This document shows positions 43,208 through 52,065 of a stretch of 64,000 nucleotides of DNA, piece after piece. The DNA is from Nocardiopsis sp. TSRI0078 (GTDB taxonomy: Bacteria > Actinomycetota > Actinomycetes > Streptosporangiales > Streptosporangiaceae), in contig NZ_LWLB01000037.1 in assembly GCF_001905145.1 (NCBI RefSeq), forward strand, positions 124,001 through 188,000, read 5' to 3'. The position numbers were made by a program, and so were the translations under genes. The first letter of the stretch is position 1, and each line of letters begins with the position of its first letter. The notes beneath the pieces are model-generated. The model was not told the DNA's origin. It made no database searches and was given only the letters and a program-made list of their open reading frames with translations.

Positions 43208-44589
43208 CAGCGGCTCACCTCCTGGGTCAGGGTTCGGTGCGCCGCGCGGCCGCGCGCGGCGGCGGTCTCTGCGGACAGGGTGCGCAGCTCCCCCCGGTCG
43301 ACGACGGTGCTCCCGCCGACCCAGAGCCGCTCCAGGGGCGGTGTGGGGCCGAAGACCGCCGCCACCACCGGATCCTCGATCACGTCGTAGCCGAATCCGT
43401 CCATCCGCCACAGGGCGATGTCGGCGAGCTTGCCGACCGTCAGGGAACCCAGTTCGGCGTCGCGGCCCAGCACCCGGGCGCCGCCCAGGGTGGCCATCTC
43501 CAGCGCCTGGCGGGCGGTCAGGGCCTGGGGGCCCTTGCGGGCGCGGGCCATCAGCAGCGCCTGGTGCATCTCACCGGCCAGCGGGGTCAGCTCGCTGGAG
43601 GCCGGCCCGTCCACGCCCAGCCCCACGCTCACGCCCGCGTCCAGCAGTTCGGTGACCCGGCAGATCCCCGCGCCCAGGCGGGCGTTGGAGGTGGGGCAGT
43701 GCGCCACCCCGGTGCCCGTGGCCGCGATCCGCCCGATCGCCTCGTCGGACAGGTGCACCGCGTGCGCGAACCACACGTCACGGCCCAGCCAGCCGAGCTT
43801 CTCGGCGTACTCCACGGGGGTGCAGCCGAACTCGGCCAGGCACTGCTCCTCCTCGTCGAGGGTCTCGGCCAGGTGGGTGTGCAGCCGTACGCCCTTGTCC
43901 CGGGCCAGCGCCGCGGCCTCCACCATCAGCCCGCGCGAGACCGAGAACGGCGAGCACGGCGCCACCGCCACCCGTGTCATGGCCTCGGGGGAGGGGTCGT
44001 GGTGGGTCTCGATCGCCGACGCCGTGCCCGCCAGGGCCTGCTCCAGCGACTCCACGACGGCGTCCGGCGGCAGCCCGCCCTGGCTCTGGCCCCGGTCCAT
44101 CGACCCGCGGGCCAGGTCCAGGCGCACGCCCACCTCGCGGGCGGCCTCCACCTCCGCGGCCACGATGTCGCCCCGGCCGGAGGGGTAGACGTAGTGGTGG
44201 TCGGAGGCGGTCGTGCACCCCGACAGGGCCAGGTGGGCCAGCCCGGCCGAGGTGGTCCCCGAGACCACCTCGGCGTTCAGGCGGCCCCAGATCTCGTAGG
44301 AGCCCACCAGCCACTCGAAGAGCGTGCCGTCGGCGAACAGTCCCTGTGTCGCCCACTGGTAGAGGTGGTTGTGGGTGTTGACCAGGCCAGGGGTGACCAT
44401 GCACCCGCGCCCGTCCACACGCTCGACGCCCTCGGCGCCGGGGGCGGGCCCCGCGCCCACGGCGGCGATCCGGCCGTCGCGGACCACCACGTGCCCGTCG
44501 GCGTACTCGGCGCCGTCCACGGTGACCACGTGGGCGCCCTCGATGGCGAAGGCCCCGCCGGCCGCGGGGGCGGTACTGGTTCCGTTCAT
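43207..44589 (-). CDS. 8-oxoguanine deaminase-type amidohydrolase
   Basis: Metal-dependent aminohydrolase of 460 residues in the ATZ/TRZ-like amidohydrolase family. Metal ligands: HxH in VNTHNHLYQWATQG, His in LHTHLAETLDEEE, His in WFAHAVHLSDE and Asp in GLGVDGPASSE. It fits 8-oxoguanine deaminases, which give urate. It is encoded within a xanthine dehydrogenase operon: ATGA overlap with the [2Fe-2S] gene and one-base overlap with the large subunit. Related guanine deaminases and hydroxyatrazine hydrolases are alternatives. Confidence 0.88.
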   Translation of the reverse strand: MNGTSTAPAAGGAFAIEGAHVVTVDGAEYADGHVVVRDGRIAAVGAGPAPGAEGVERVDGRGCMVTPGLVNTHNHLYQWATQGLFADGTLFEWLVGSYEIWGRLNAEVVSGTTSAGLAHLALSGCTTASDHHYVYPSGRGDIVAAEVEAAREVGVRLDLARGSMDRGQSQGGLPPDAVVESLEQALAGTASAIETHHDPSPEAMTRVAVAPCSPFSVSRGLMVEAAALARDKGVRLHTHLAETLDEEEQCLAEFGCTPVEYAEKLGWLGRDVWFAHAVHLSDEAIGRIAATGTGVAHCPTSNARLGAGICRVTELLDAGVSVGLGVDGPASSELTPLAGEMHQALLMARARKGPQALTARQALEMATLGGARVLGRDAELGSLTVGKLADIALWRMDGFGYDVIEDPVVAAVFGPTPPLERLWVGGSTVVDRGELRTLSAETAAARGRAAHRTLTQEVSR

Positions 44590-45101
44590 GCTCCGCTCCC
44601 GGCCTCGGCGCGGCGCTCGGCGGCCAGGTGCACCGCGTCGATGATCTTCTCGTATCCGGTGCAGCGGCAGAGGTTGCCCGCCAGCGCCTCCCGGATCTCG
44701 GCGTCGCCCGGCGCGGGCATCCCCGCGCCCACCGTGCGCTCCAGCAGGTCGTCGGTCTGCACCAGCAGGCCCGGCGTGCAGAAGCCGCACTGGACGGCGC
44801 CCGCCTCCACGAAGGCCTCCTGGACCGTGCCCAGCGCCCGCTCGGTGCCCTTGCCCGTGCCCTCGGCCAGGCCCTCCACGGTGCGCACGGTCCGTCCCTG
44901 CGCCTGCCCGGCGGCGATCATGCACGAACACGCCGTCACACCGTCGAAGTAGACCGTGCAGGAACCGCACTCGCCCTGCTCGCAGGCGTTCTTGCTGCCC
45001 GGCAGCCCCAGCCGCTCGCGCAGCACGTACAGCAGGCTCTCGCCCGGCCACACATCGTCGGCGGTCACGTCCTCGCCGTTGACGTTGAAACTCACGCGCA
45101 T
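44586..45101 (-). CDS. Xanthine dehydrogenase [2Fe-2S] subunit
   Basis: Small iron-sulfur subunit of 171 residues passing electrons from molybdenum to FAD. The plant-type cluster Cys residues are in ACEQGECGSCTVYFDG and ACSCMIAAGQ. The all-alpha cluster is in QCGFCTPGLLVQTDDLL and NLCRCTGYEKIIDAV. It overlaps the FAD-subunit gene by 10 bases and the deaminase by four, showing a tightly coupled operon. Confidence 0.95.
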   Translation of the reverse strand: MRVSFNVNGEDVTADDVWPGESLLYVLRERLGLPGSKNACEQGECGSCTVYFDGVTACSCMIAAGQAQGRTVRTVEGLAEGTGKGTERALGTVQEAFVEAGAVQCGFCTPGLLVQTDDLLERTVGAGMPAPGDAEIREALAGNLCRCTGYEKIIDAVHLAAERRAEAGSGA

Positions 45102-45961
45102 CGCGTGACTCCCTTCCGGTAGTCGGTGACCGACCAGCTCAGCGCGCGGCGCGCCATCACCGAGAGCGCGTGCTTGCGGTACTCGGCGCTGCCCCGCTGG
45201 TCGTCGATGGGGCGGGCCGCCGCGGCCACCAGTTCTCCGAACCGGCGCACGGTGGCCTCCGAGGGCGACCGGCCGTTCTCCCAGTCGAACTCCTGGGCCA
45301 GGAACTCCTCGGCCGCCTCGGCGCGCAGCGGCGTGGGCCCGGCCGACCCCAGTCCCGTGCCCACGGACCGGCGCTCGCCGTCCAGGGCCAGCGCGAAGGA
45401 GGTCACCGCGATGACCATCGCGTTGCGCGTGCCGATCTTGGCGAACTGCTGGGGGCCCGACGGCTCCGGCAGCAGCACCGCCGTGATCAGCTCGTCGTCG
45501 CGCCTGGCCGTCTTGCGCAGCGACAGGAAGAACTCGCGCACGGGCACCCGGCGCCTGCCGCGCACCGACGCCAGCTCCACGGCCGCGTCGGTGGCCAGCA
45601 GCGACGGGTGCGCGTCGCCGGCGGGCGAGGCCCCGCCCAGGTTGCCGCCCACGGTGCCCCGGTTGCGGATCTGCGGGGAGGCCACCGAGCGGGAGGCCTT
45701 CGCCAGGGCCGGAGCCGTTCCCGACAGGTGCTCGATCACCTTGGTGTAGGGCACGCCCGCACCCAGGCGGGTACGGTCGCCGTCGGGCCCGTACTCGGCC
45801 AGCTCCGGGATCCGGGCCAGGTCGATCAGGGCGGGCGGGCGCCTCTTGTCGAAGTTGAGCTCCACCATCACGTCCGTGCCGCCCATGATGGGTACCGCGT
45901 CGGGGTGGGCGCTCTTCGCCTCGAGTGCCTCCTCCAGTGTGGAGGGGCTCAGGAACTCCAT
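45092..45961 (-). CDS. Xanthine dehydrogenase FAD-binding subunit
   Basis: Medium FAD subunit of 289 residues. FAD motifs are PIMGGTDVMVELNFDKRRPPALIDL and SVASPQIRNRGTVGGNLGGASPAGDAHPSLLA. The C-terminal domain follows (LGSAGPTPLRAEAAEEFLA). It lacks the Cys-rich insert of the other FAD subunit in this window. First gene of the purine hydroxylase operon. The 260-bp gap to the divergent PucR gene must carry both promoters. Confidence 0.94.
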   Translation of the reverse strand: MEFLSPSTLEEALEAKSAHPDAVPIMGGTDVMVELNFDKRRPPALIDLARIPELAEYGPDGDRTRLGAGVPYTKVIEHLSGTAPALAKASRSVASPQIRNRGTVGGNLGGASPAGDAHPSLLATDAAVELASVRGRRRVPVREFFLSLRKTARRDDELITAVLLPEPSGPQQFAKIGTRNAMVIAVTSFALALDGERRSVGTGLGSAGPTPLRAEAAEEFLAQEFDWENGRSPSEATVRRFGELVAAAARPIDDQRGSAEYRKHALSVMARRALSWSVTDYRKGVTRCA

Positions 45962-46221
45962 GCTGGTCCTCTTGTCGCCGCGTTCTCGCCGCCGCTCGCA
46001 GGCGGTCGGCGCGTCCTTCGTCAGTCGCGTTGTCCCTGGTTGGTCGGGTAGTGCTGTGAAGTACACCACTGGAACCGCGATCCTTACCAGCAAGTGAAGA
46101 CATGAAGTGTCCGCTCGGCGAACGGTTATCGTTGGGCGTTTCCTACAAGCGGTGTTCCCGGGGACGGTGACGGCTACCACCGTCGCCGCCGCGCACCACA
46201 CGAGCGACAAGAGGGACGTCC

Positions 46222-47793
46222 ATGCGGATCAGTGAGCTGCTCGCGGTCAGGCGGCTGCACCTGAGGTTTCTGACGGGGGAGGAGCACGCGCACCGCGAAC
46301 TGCGGTGGGCCTACACCACCGATCTGCTCGAACCCGCCCGCTACCTGCGCGGCGGCGAGTTCGTCCTCACCGGAATGATGTGGCGCACCCGCCCCGAGGA
46401 CTCCGAGGCCTTCGTGTCCTCCATCGCCGGCGCCGGGGCGGTCGCCCTCGGAGCCGGGACCGCCCTGGGCGAGGTCCCGCCCGACCTGGTGGAGGCGTGC
46501 CGCGCCCACGACCTGCCCCTGGTGGAGGTGCCCCCGGAGACCTCCTTCGGCGCGGTCACCGAGGAGGTGCTGCGCTCCCTGACCCAGCACCGCTTCAGCT
46601 CCATCGCCGAGACCCGCGACCGCCACCGCCGCCTCATGGCGGAGGTCGCCTCCGGCGCCGACCTCCCCCGCGCCTTCGCCGAGGCCGCCGGACAGGCCGG
46701 GCTGACCGCATGGATCGTCTCCTCCACCGGACGCCACGTCGCCGCCTCCGGCGAGCCCCTGCCCGAGGGCGACCGCGAGTGGCTCGCCGCCCGGGTCCTG
46801 ACCCGTCCGTCCTTCCCGTGCACCGTCCGCCCGCCCGGGGAGGGCGGACGCACGCTGACGGTCCTGCCCGTCCAGACCAAGGAGTCCCACCCCCTGGCCA
46901 CCTGGCTGCTGGTCTGCGAGGGCGACCACACCGCCTGGACCGAGGAGGTGCACGAGTCGGTGGCCGAGCTGGCCTCCATCGCCGTGCTCTCCCGCAGCCG
47001 CGCCGAGGAGCGCGCCCTGACCGACGCCCGCCACCTGGAGGGGCTTTCCCGGTTGCTGGCCGCCCAGCGCTTCGACGAGGTCACCGAGCTCATGCGCGGC
47101 ACCGGTCCGTCCGGCGGCGGGGAGGACGGCCACGTCGTGGTCAGCGCCGTGATGCTGCCCGAGCCCCGTGTGCCCGACCTGGCCCGGCGCGTGGTCACCG
47201 AGCTGCTCGCCGACCACCCCGGAGCCGTCGTCACCGGCGACGACGACACGCTGGCCGTCGTCCCCGTCGGCGGTTCGGAGGCCGACGCCCGCGCCCGGGC
47301 CGAGGAGGTCCGAGCCGAACTGCTCCACCGGGCCCGCGTCCTGGAGGGAGGGCTGCTCGACCACCGGCTCGCCATCGGCCTCAGCTCGGCCGTGCGGGGC
47401 GTGCCCGAGTTGCGCGGCGCCACGGTGGAGGCCCGCCACGCCCGCCGCCTGGCCGAGCTGCGCGGTGGCCGCTCCCGGGTGATCGCCGGGGCCGAGATCG
47501 ACTCGCACGAGCTGCTGCTGGCCTCGGTCCCCGAGGAGGTCCAGTCCTCCTACCGGGAGCGGCTGCTGGGCCCGCTGCTGGCCTACGACCGGGACCACCG
47601 CTCGGAGCTGGTGCAGACCCTGGAGCAGTTCCTGGACCACTCGGGTTCGTGGCAGCGCTGCGCCGCCGCCATGCACGTGCACGTGAACACGCTGCGGTAC
47701 CGGATCGGCCGGGTGGAGGACCTGACCGGCCGGGACCTGAGCAGCCTGGAACACCGGGTGGACCTCTTCCTGGCGCTCAAGCTCCGCGACTGA
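46222..47793 (+). CDS. PucR family transcriptional regulator of purine genes
   Basis: PucR-type regulator of 523 residues. The N-terminal PucR domain has LRWAYTTDLLEPARYLRGGEFVLTGMMWR-like sequence and EVPPDLVEACRAHDLPLVEVPPETSFGAV. A GGDEF-like linker domain precedes the C-terminal HTH_30 (LEQFLDHSGSWQRCAAAMHVHVNTLRYRIGRVEDLTGRDLSSLEHRVDLFLALKL). The ATG follows AAGAGGGACGTCC. It is divergent from the xanthine dehydrogenase operon, the arrangement of Bacillus PucR, so purine-pathway control is a strong inference. Confidence 0.93.
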   Translation: MRISELLAVRRLHLRFLTGEEHAHRELRWAYTTDLLEPARYLRGGEFVLTGMMWRTRPEDSEAFVSSIAGAGAVALGAGTALGEVPPDLVEACRAHDLPLVEVPPETSFGAVTEEVLRSLTQHRFSSIAETRDRHRRLMAEVASGADLPRAFAEAAGQAGLTAWIVSSTGRHVAASGEPLPEGDREWLAARVLTRPSFPCTVRPPGEGGRTLTVLPVQTKESHPLATWLLVCEGDHTAWTEEVHESVAELASIAVLSRSRAEERALTDARHLEGLSRLLAAQRFDEVTELMRGTGPSGGGEDGHVVVSAVMLPEPRVPDLARRVVTELLADHPGAVVTGDDDTLAVVPVGGSEADARARAEEVRAELLHRARVLEGGLLDHRLAIGLSSAVRGVPELRGATVEARHARRLAELRGGRSRVIAGAEIDSHELLLASVPEEVQSSYRERLLGPLLAYDRDHRSELVQTLEQFLDHSGSWQRCAAAMHVHVNTLRYRIGRVEDLTGRDLSSLEHRVDLFLALKLRD

Positions 47794-47868
47794 GGGGCCG
47801 GTGCGTCGCCGGGAACGGGGGGCGTGCCGCGCGCGGAAGTGTCACCGGTTGCCGCTAGGGTCCCCACG

Positions 47869-48570
47869 ATGAGTACAGACCTCTCCCTCCCCGAGACCAC
47901 GGACGCGGACCTGTCCGACGCCGACCTGCGCGACGTCCTCGCCGGCCCCCCGGACAGACCGCGCGTGTTCACCCGCTGTGACCTGAGCGGGGCGGACCTG
48001 TCCGGCGCCGACCTGGTCGACGCCGCCTTCCACGACTGCCGTCTGGACGGGGCCCGGCTGGACCGGGCCGTCCTGGAGGGGGCGGGGTTCACCGGCGGCA
48101 GCGCGGCCGGCGCCGTGTTCGCGCACGCCGAGTGCACCGACACCCGCTTCGAGCGGGTGGACCTGGCCAACACCCGCTGGCAGGGCGCGCTGCTCACCGA
48201 CACCGCCTTCACCGGCTGCCGGATGACCGGGGCGGGGCTGACCTCCCTGCGGGGGATCGGCTACACCTTCGCCCACTGCAACCTGATGCTGGCCCGCTGC
48301 AAGGGCATCACGCTGCGCGGGCGGACCCTGGAGGGGCTGCGCATGGACGAGGCCGACCTGGCCAGTGCCGACCTGCGCGACACGGTGTGGGCGGACTCGC
48401 GGCTGCGCGGGGCCAACCTGGTCAACGCCCGGCTCGCGGGGGCCGACCTGCGCGGCGCCGACCTGGGGGAGCCCACCCTGGAGCAGGCCGGGTACCTGCG
48501 GGGGGCCAGGGTCAGTCCCGCGCAGGCGGGCACGATCCTGGCAGCCCTGGGCATCACGGTGGTGGACTAG
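47869..48570 (+). CDS. Pentapeptide repeat-containing protein
   Basis: Protein of 233 residues made largely of A(D/N)LXX pentapeptides forming a right-handed quadrilateral beta helix: DADLRDVLAG, CDLSGADLSGADLVDAAFHDCRLDGARLDRAVLEGAGF, and later ADLASADLRDTVWADSRLRGANLVNARLAGADLRGADL. A non-repeat break lies near ISSLRGIGYTFAHCNLM-type sequence. Some relatives (MfpA, Qnr) mimic DNA and protect gyrase, but nothing here proves that. No signal peptide. A hairpin terminator follows. Confidence 0.9.
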   Translation: MSTDLSLPETTDADLSDADLRDVLAGPPDRPRVFTRCDLSGADLSGADLVDAAFHDCRLDGARLDRAVLEGAGFTGGSAAGAVFAHAECTDTRFERVDLANTRWQGALLTDTAFTGCRMTGAGLTSLRGIGYTFAHCNLMLARCKGITLRGRTLEGLRMDEADLASADLRDTVWADSRLRGANLVNARLAGADLRGADLGEPTLEQAGYLRGARVSPAQAGTILAALGITVVD

Positions 48571-48578
48571 CGGGCGCC

Positions 48579-48609
48579 GTGCCCGGTACCGGCTCCGCGC
48601 TCCGGGCAC
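48579..48609 (+). terminator. Hairpin after pentapeptide-repeat gene
   Basis: GTGCCCGG (48579-48586) and CCGGGCAC (48602-48609) form an 8-bp stem with a 15-base loop, just after the stop. A second pair with 9-bp arms (48632-48640, 48677-48685) follows in the same gap. Confidence 0.55.
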
Positions 48610-48820
48610 GGCAATGAATCTACGCCGTAAAGGTGCCTTCTCTTTTCTGTGTGCACATGTCGTGAGGAGAACACGGGAAGGCACCGGCCTCGTCCCCGAC
48701 TCCGTCATCCGTGGCTGGTCCGGGGTTCTCGGAAACAGCAGATGCGGGCCATGGCGTCAACGCACACGGCCTCTGGCAGGGCGGGGAGGGGCCTGGCGGC
48801 CGACCGCCCCGACACGAGCG

Positions 48821-49786
48821 TCAGGGATGGTGGTGCAGCCGCCGCAGTACCAGAGCCACCTGCAGGCGCAGCCTTCCCGTCACCTCGCGCACCGGCCAGC
48901 CCAGCAGGCGCTCGGCCCGGCCCACGCTCTCCTGCAGCGTGGAGTGATGCACCCCCGCACGGGCCGCGGCGGCCCGCAGACTGGGGGAGGAGGCCACCGC
49001 CTCCAGGGCCGCCAGCAGCGGTGCGGCGTCGCGGGCCACCCGCTCCAGAGCCGCCACGTCGGGTACCGGCGGGTCCCCCGGCCGCACGGTGTCGGCCAGC
49101 AGCAACAATCCGCCCAGGTCCTCGGCGAACACCACGCGGGGGCCCGGGTCCGTGCCCGTGCCCCGGGCGGTGAAGCGCAGTGCCCTTCGTGCGTCCTCCC
49201 ACGAGGACGGCAGCCCCAGTGCCTCCACGGCCGGTCCCACCCCCGCCCGTTCGCCGCCCGGGTCCTCGGCGGCGGCCACGACGCGGATTCCGCCGCCGTG
49301 GAGCGCCACCGCGCGGGTCGGGGAGCCCGGCACGATCCCGAACCGGCGGGCCGCGCGCGCCCGCTGCTCCTCGGGGAGGCCGGGGTCCACCAGCGCCTCG
49401 GCCAGGGCCGCGCGCCCGCCCGCCATCGGCGCGGTCCGCTCCATGCGGGCGCGCACGGCCGCCGCCGCGCGTTCCAGCACCATCGCCTCCACCGGGCCGG
49501 GTTCCTCGGCGAGTTCCAGCCACAGCACGCCGCCGCCCGCCCGTACCGAGCACCAGGAGGGGTCGGGGCCGTGGGCGCCGCGCTCCACCGACCCGTCCGG
49601 GGCGACGCGCAGGGCCGGGTCGCGCCCGGGGCCGACGAAGCCGGCGGGGACGCCGGTCAGGACGGCCGCGCCCCGCACGACCGGTTCCAGTCCCGTTCCC
49701 GCCAGTTCGTCGAAGTAGGCGATCACCTTCACGGCGGCGCCCGCCTCGGGGTCCAGTGCCGAGATCCTGCCCAGGAGCTCTCTCAT
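48821..49786 (-). CDS. PucR-like helix-turn-helix regulator
   Basis: Regulator of 321 residues. The N-terminal part resembles a GAF/PucR-type sensory fold without clear motif. The C-terminal HTH_30-like region is ALEAVASSPSLRAAAARAGVHHSTLQESVGRAERLLGWPVREVTGRLRLQVALVLRRL. It is shorter than classic PucR proteins. The ATG at 49786 ends a 19-bp gap to the alpha/beta-hydrolase gene, which lies upstream on the same strand, so the two are probably cotranscribed. Target unknown. Confidence 0.8.
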   Translation of the reverse strand: MRELLGRISALDPEAGAAVKVIAYFDELAGTGLEPVVRGAAVLTGVPAGFVGPGRDPALRVAPDGSVERGAHGPDPSWCSVRAGGGVLWLELAEEPGPVEAMVLERAAAAVRARMERTAPMAGGRAALAEALVDPGLPEEQRARAARRFGIVPGSPTRAVALHGGGIRVVAAAEDPGGERAGVGPAVEALGLPSSWEDARRALRFTARGTGTDPGPRVVFAEDLGGLLLLADTVRPGDPPVPDVAALERVARDAAPLLAALEAVASSPSLRAAAARAGVHHSTLQESVGRAERLLGWPVREVTGRLRLQVALVLRRLHHHP

Positions 49787-49805
49787 GACCTCATGGTGCC
49801 CGTGT

Positions 49806-50774
49806 TCAGACCCCGATGATCCGCCGCAGCCACGGAAGGCGCTGCGCTGCGGCGCTGCGGCTGAGCGCGGCCTGGGGAGCCATGCTGTCGAAGCCGTGGA
49901 AGCCGCCCGGCCACACGTGCAGTTCGGCCGAGCCTCCCGCCTTCCAGATCCGGGAGGCGTAGTCCACGACCTCGTCGCGGAAGGTCTCCGCCGAACCCAC
50001 GTCCAGGAAGGCCGGGGGTAGACCCGACAGGTCCTGTGCGCGTGCGGGGGCGGCGTAGGGGGGCACGTCCGGGCCGCCTGCCGCCTCGCCGAGCAGTGCG
50101 CCCCAGCCGGTGGCGTTGGCGACCTTGTCCCACACGCCCGTGCCGGCCATCTGCCGGGCCGAGACCGAGTCGTTGCGGTCGTCGAGCATCGGGCAGACGA
50201 GCAGTTGGCCGAGCAGGTCGGGGCCGCCCCGGTCGCGGGCCAGCAGGGCGGTGGCGGCGGCCAGTCCGCCTCCGGCGCTCGCCCCGCCCACCACCAGGCG
50301 CCGGGGGTCGAGGCCCAGGTCGTCGGCGTGCTTGGCGGCCCACGTCAGGCCCGCGTAGCAGTCCTCCACCGGTGCGGGGTGGGGGTGTTCGGGAGCGAGC
50401 CGGTAGTCCACGGACACCAGGGCCAGGCCCAGTTCGTGCGCGGTCTGCAGCAGTGCGGGGATCTCCGCTCCCCGGTGGGTGCCCATGATCATGCCGCCGC
50501 CGTGGATCCAGTACAGGGTGCCCACGGGTGCGGTGGTTCCGGTGGGCCGCCACAGCAGCAGGGGCACGTCGGCGCCGTCGTGGCCGGGGGCGTGGTGTCC
50601 GGTCTCGGTGTAGGCGCCGTCCAGGGTGAGGTCGTCGTCTGGGCCGAAGGCCTGTGCGGCGCGCCGCCGGCGCAGGTCCGGGATCATGTCGGGGGTGAGT
50701 CGGGAGGGGATCTCGTCGCGGAGCACGGCCAGGACCGCGGCCAGTTCGGGGTCGAAGGGGGGAGGGGTCGGCAT
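49806..50774 (-). CDS. Alpha/beta hydrolase (HSL-type esterase)
   Basis: Esterase/lipase of 322 residues in the hormone-sensitive-lipase family, cytoplasmic. The oxyanion motif is IHGGGM, the nucleophile Ser is in GGASAGGGLAAA, the Asp lies near FLDVGSAETFRDE and the His is in GGFHGFDSM. VSVDYRLAPEHPHPAPVEDCYAG is diagnostic for the family. The ATG at 50774 follows AGGAGG. It is cotranscribed with the regulator that follows. Natural substrate unknown; short acyl esters are usual. Confidence 0.92.
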   Translation of the reverse strand: MPTPPPFDPELAAVLAVLRDEIPSRLTPDMIPDLRRRRAAQAFGPDDDLTLDGAYTETGHHAPGHDGADVPLLLWRPTGTTAPVGTLYWIHGGGMIMGTHRGAEIPALLQTAHELGLALVSVDYRLAPEHPHPAPVEDCYAGLTWAAKHADDLGLDPRRLVVGGASAGGGLAAATALLARDRGGPDLLGQLLVCPMLDDRNDSVSARQMAGTGVWDKVANATGWGALLGEAAGGPDVPPYAAPARAQDLSGLPPAFLDVGSAETFRDEVVDYASRIWKAGGSAELHVWPGGFHGFDSMAPQAALSRSAAAQRLPWLRRIIGV

Positions 50775-50946
50775 GTGCGCCTCCTGGTGGGGTGTGCGGT
50801 GCGTCACCATTGTGGCCGGGTGGGGGGTCGGCGGGGCAGCGCCGTGTGGCGGGTGCGTGCCGCCACACGGCGGGGGGCCTCGTGCGGGGGAGGTGCGGCG
50901 GGCCGGGGCCCGGAGGGCGCGGGCGCCTGCGGACCCCGTCCGGTGC

Positions 50947-51876
50947 TCAGCCGGCCACGGCCTCGCCGATCACCACCTGGGGGTGCGGAGTCCGGAACCG
51001 GCCGCTCTCCAGGCGCCACACGCAGTCCTCCAGGACCCGGACCAGTGTCCATGCGCGGGCCCGTTCGCGGTCCAGGCCGGTGACCTCGGTCAGCAGGTCG
51101 AACCTGCGGCGCACCGACCGCGGTTCCTCGCCCGGGGCGGCCTCCTCCGCGAACCGGTTGCGCAGCGCGGGCAGGAGTTCGTATCCGGGGTCGCCGACCA
51201 GGGGTTTGGGGTCGATGGCCACCCACGGTTCCCGGTCGGTTCCCGGCAGCGGGGCCAGCACGTTCTGGAAGTGCAGGTCCCAGTGCAGGAGCCGGTCGCC
51301 CGGCTGGGACGCCATCTCCCGGGCGGTCGCCGAGCAGCGGTCCAGCAGGAGCCGGAACCGGTGGTCGAGGCGCTCGTGTGCGAGGAAGGGGCGGGTGCGT
51401 TCGACGAGGGCGTGGGTGATCGGGCCCAGGGTGCGTGTTCCGGCCGGGCCGGGATGGGCGTTCAGCCGGGTGAGCAGGCCGCCGATCACGGTCAGGGCCC
51501 GGTCCACCTCCACGCCGTCCAGGGAGCGGGCCGGGTCCAGGGCCTCCAGGAGCATCGCCCCGTTCGCGGGGTCGTGTGCGAGCAGGCGTACCGCGCCGCG
51601 GCCCGCCCACGTGCGCAGCGCGCGGGGCTCGCCCTCGCTCTCCTGGTCCACGGGCAGCACCTTGAGCACGGCGGGGGTCGTGTCGGCGCGCCGTACCGGT
51701 ACGACCAGGGACACCGCTCCGTGCAGGGGGCGGTCGCCGGTGGGGCGCAGGTTCCAGCGGTCGCACTGCCGGGCGGCCGTGCGGGACAGGCGCTCCACCC
51801 ACTCGGGGCCGAAGAGGTCGCCGACCGACCTGGCCAGTTCCTCGGGCACGCTGATCGGAGGCGTGTTCTGGGACAT
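50947..51876 (-). CDS. Aminoglycoside/hydroxyurea phosphotransferase-like kinase
   Basis: Small-molecule kinase of 309 residues in the APH_6_hur family (streptomycin 6-kinase and hydroxyurea kinase relatives). Catalytic loop: LLHWDLHFQNVLAPLPG, with the Asp and Asn of HxDxxxxN. Metal Asp: WVAIDPKPLVGDPGYEL. The nucleotide-binding lysine is in PAVLKVLPVDQE. Family members confer resistance by phosphorylation, but housekeeping roles also occur, so resistance is only possible. The ATG at 51876 is preceded by AAGGAGACG. No linked resistance or biosynthesis genes. Confidence 0.88.
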   Translation of the reverse strand: MSQNTPPISVPEELARSVGDLFGPEWVERLSRTAARQCDRWNLRPTGDRPLHGAVSLVVPVRRADTTPAVLKVLPVDQESEGEPRALRTWAGRGAVRLLAHDPANGAMLLEALDPARSLDGVEVDRALTVIGGLLTRLNAHPGPAGTRTLGPITHALVERTRPFLAHERLDHRFRLLLDRCSATAREMASQPGDRLLHWDLHFQNVLAPLPGTDREPWVAIDPKPLVGDPGYELLPALRNRFAEEAAPGEEPRSVRRRFDLLTEVTGLDRERARAWTLVRVLEDCVWRLESGRFRTPHPQVVIGEAVAG

Positions 51877-52065
51877 GTTCGTCGTCTCCTTCGTCGTCTG
51901 GGAACCGCTGGTGACGAAGGAGTGCCGGGGGGCCGCGTGTCTAGCGCATACCGAACACCTCACCGATCCTGGTCCGGGTCACGAGGGTACCGGTGGTCCG
52001 GTGCCGCGCACCCGTTTCCCGGTGTGCCGGGCGGCTCGCGGCCGGGCCCGGGCCCCGGGGCGGGG

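Noticed and set aside
34067..45961. Carbon monoxide dehydrogenase (coxMSL) operons
   Set aside because: The form I Cox active-site loop AYXCSFR is absent; one cluster is linked to purine genes and the other is fused in an unusual way.
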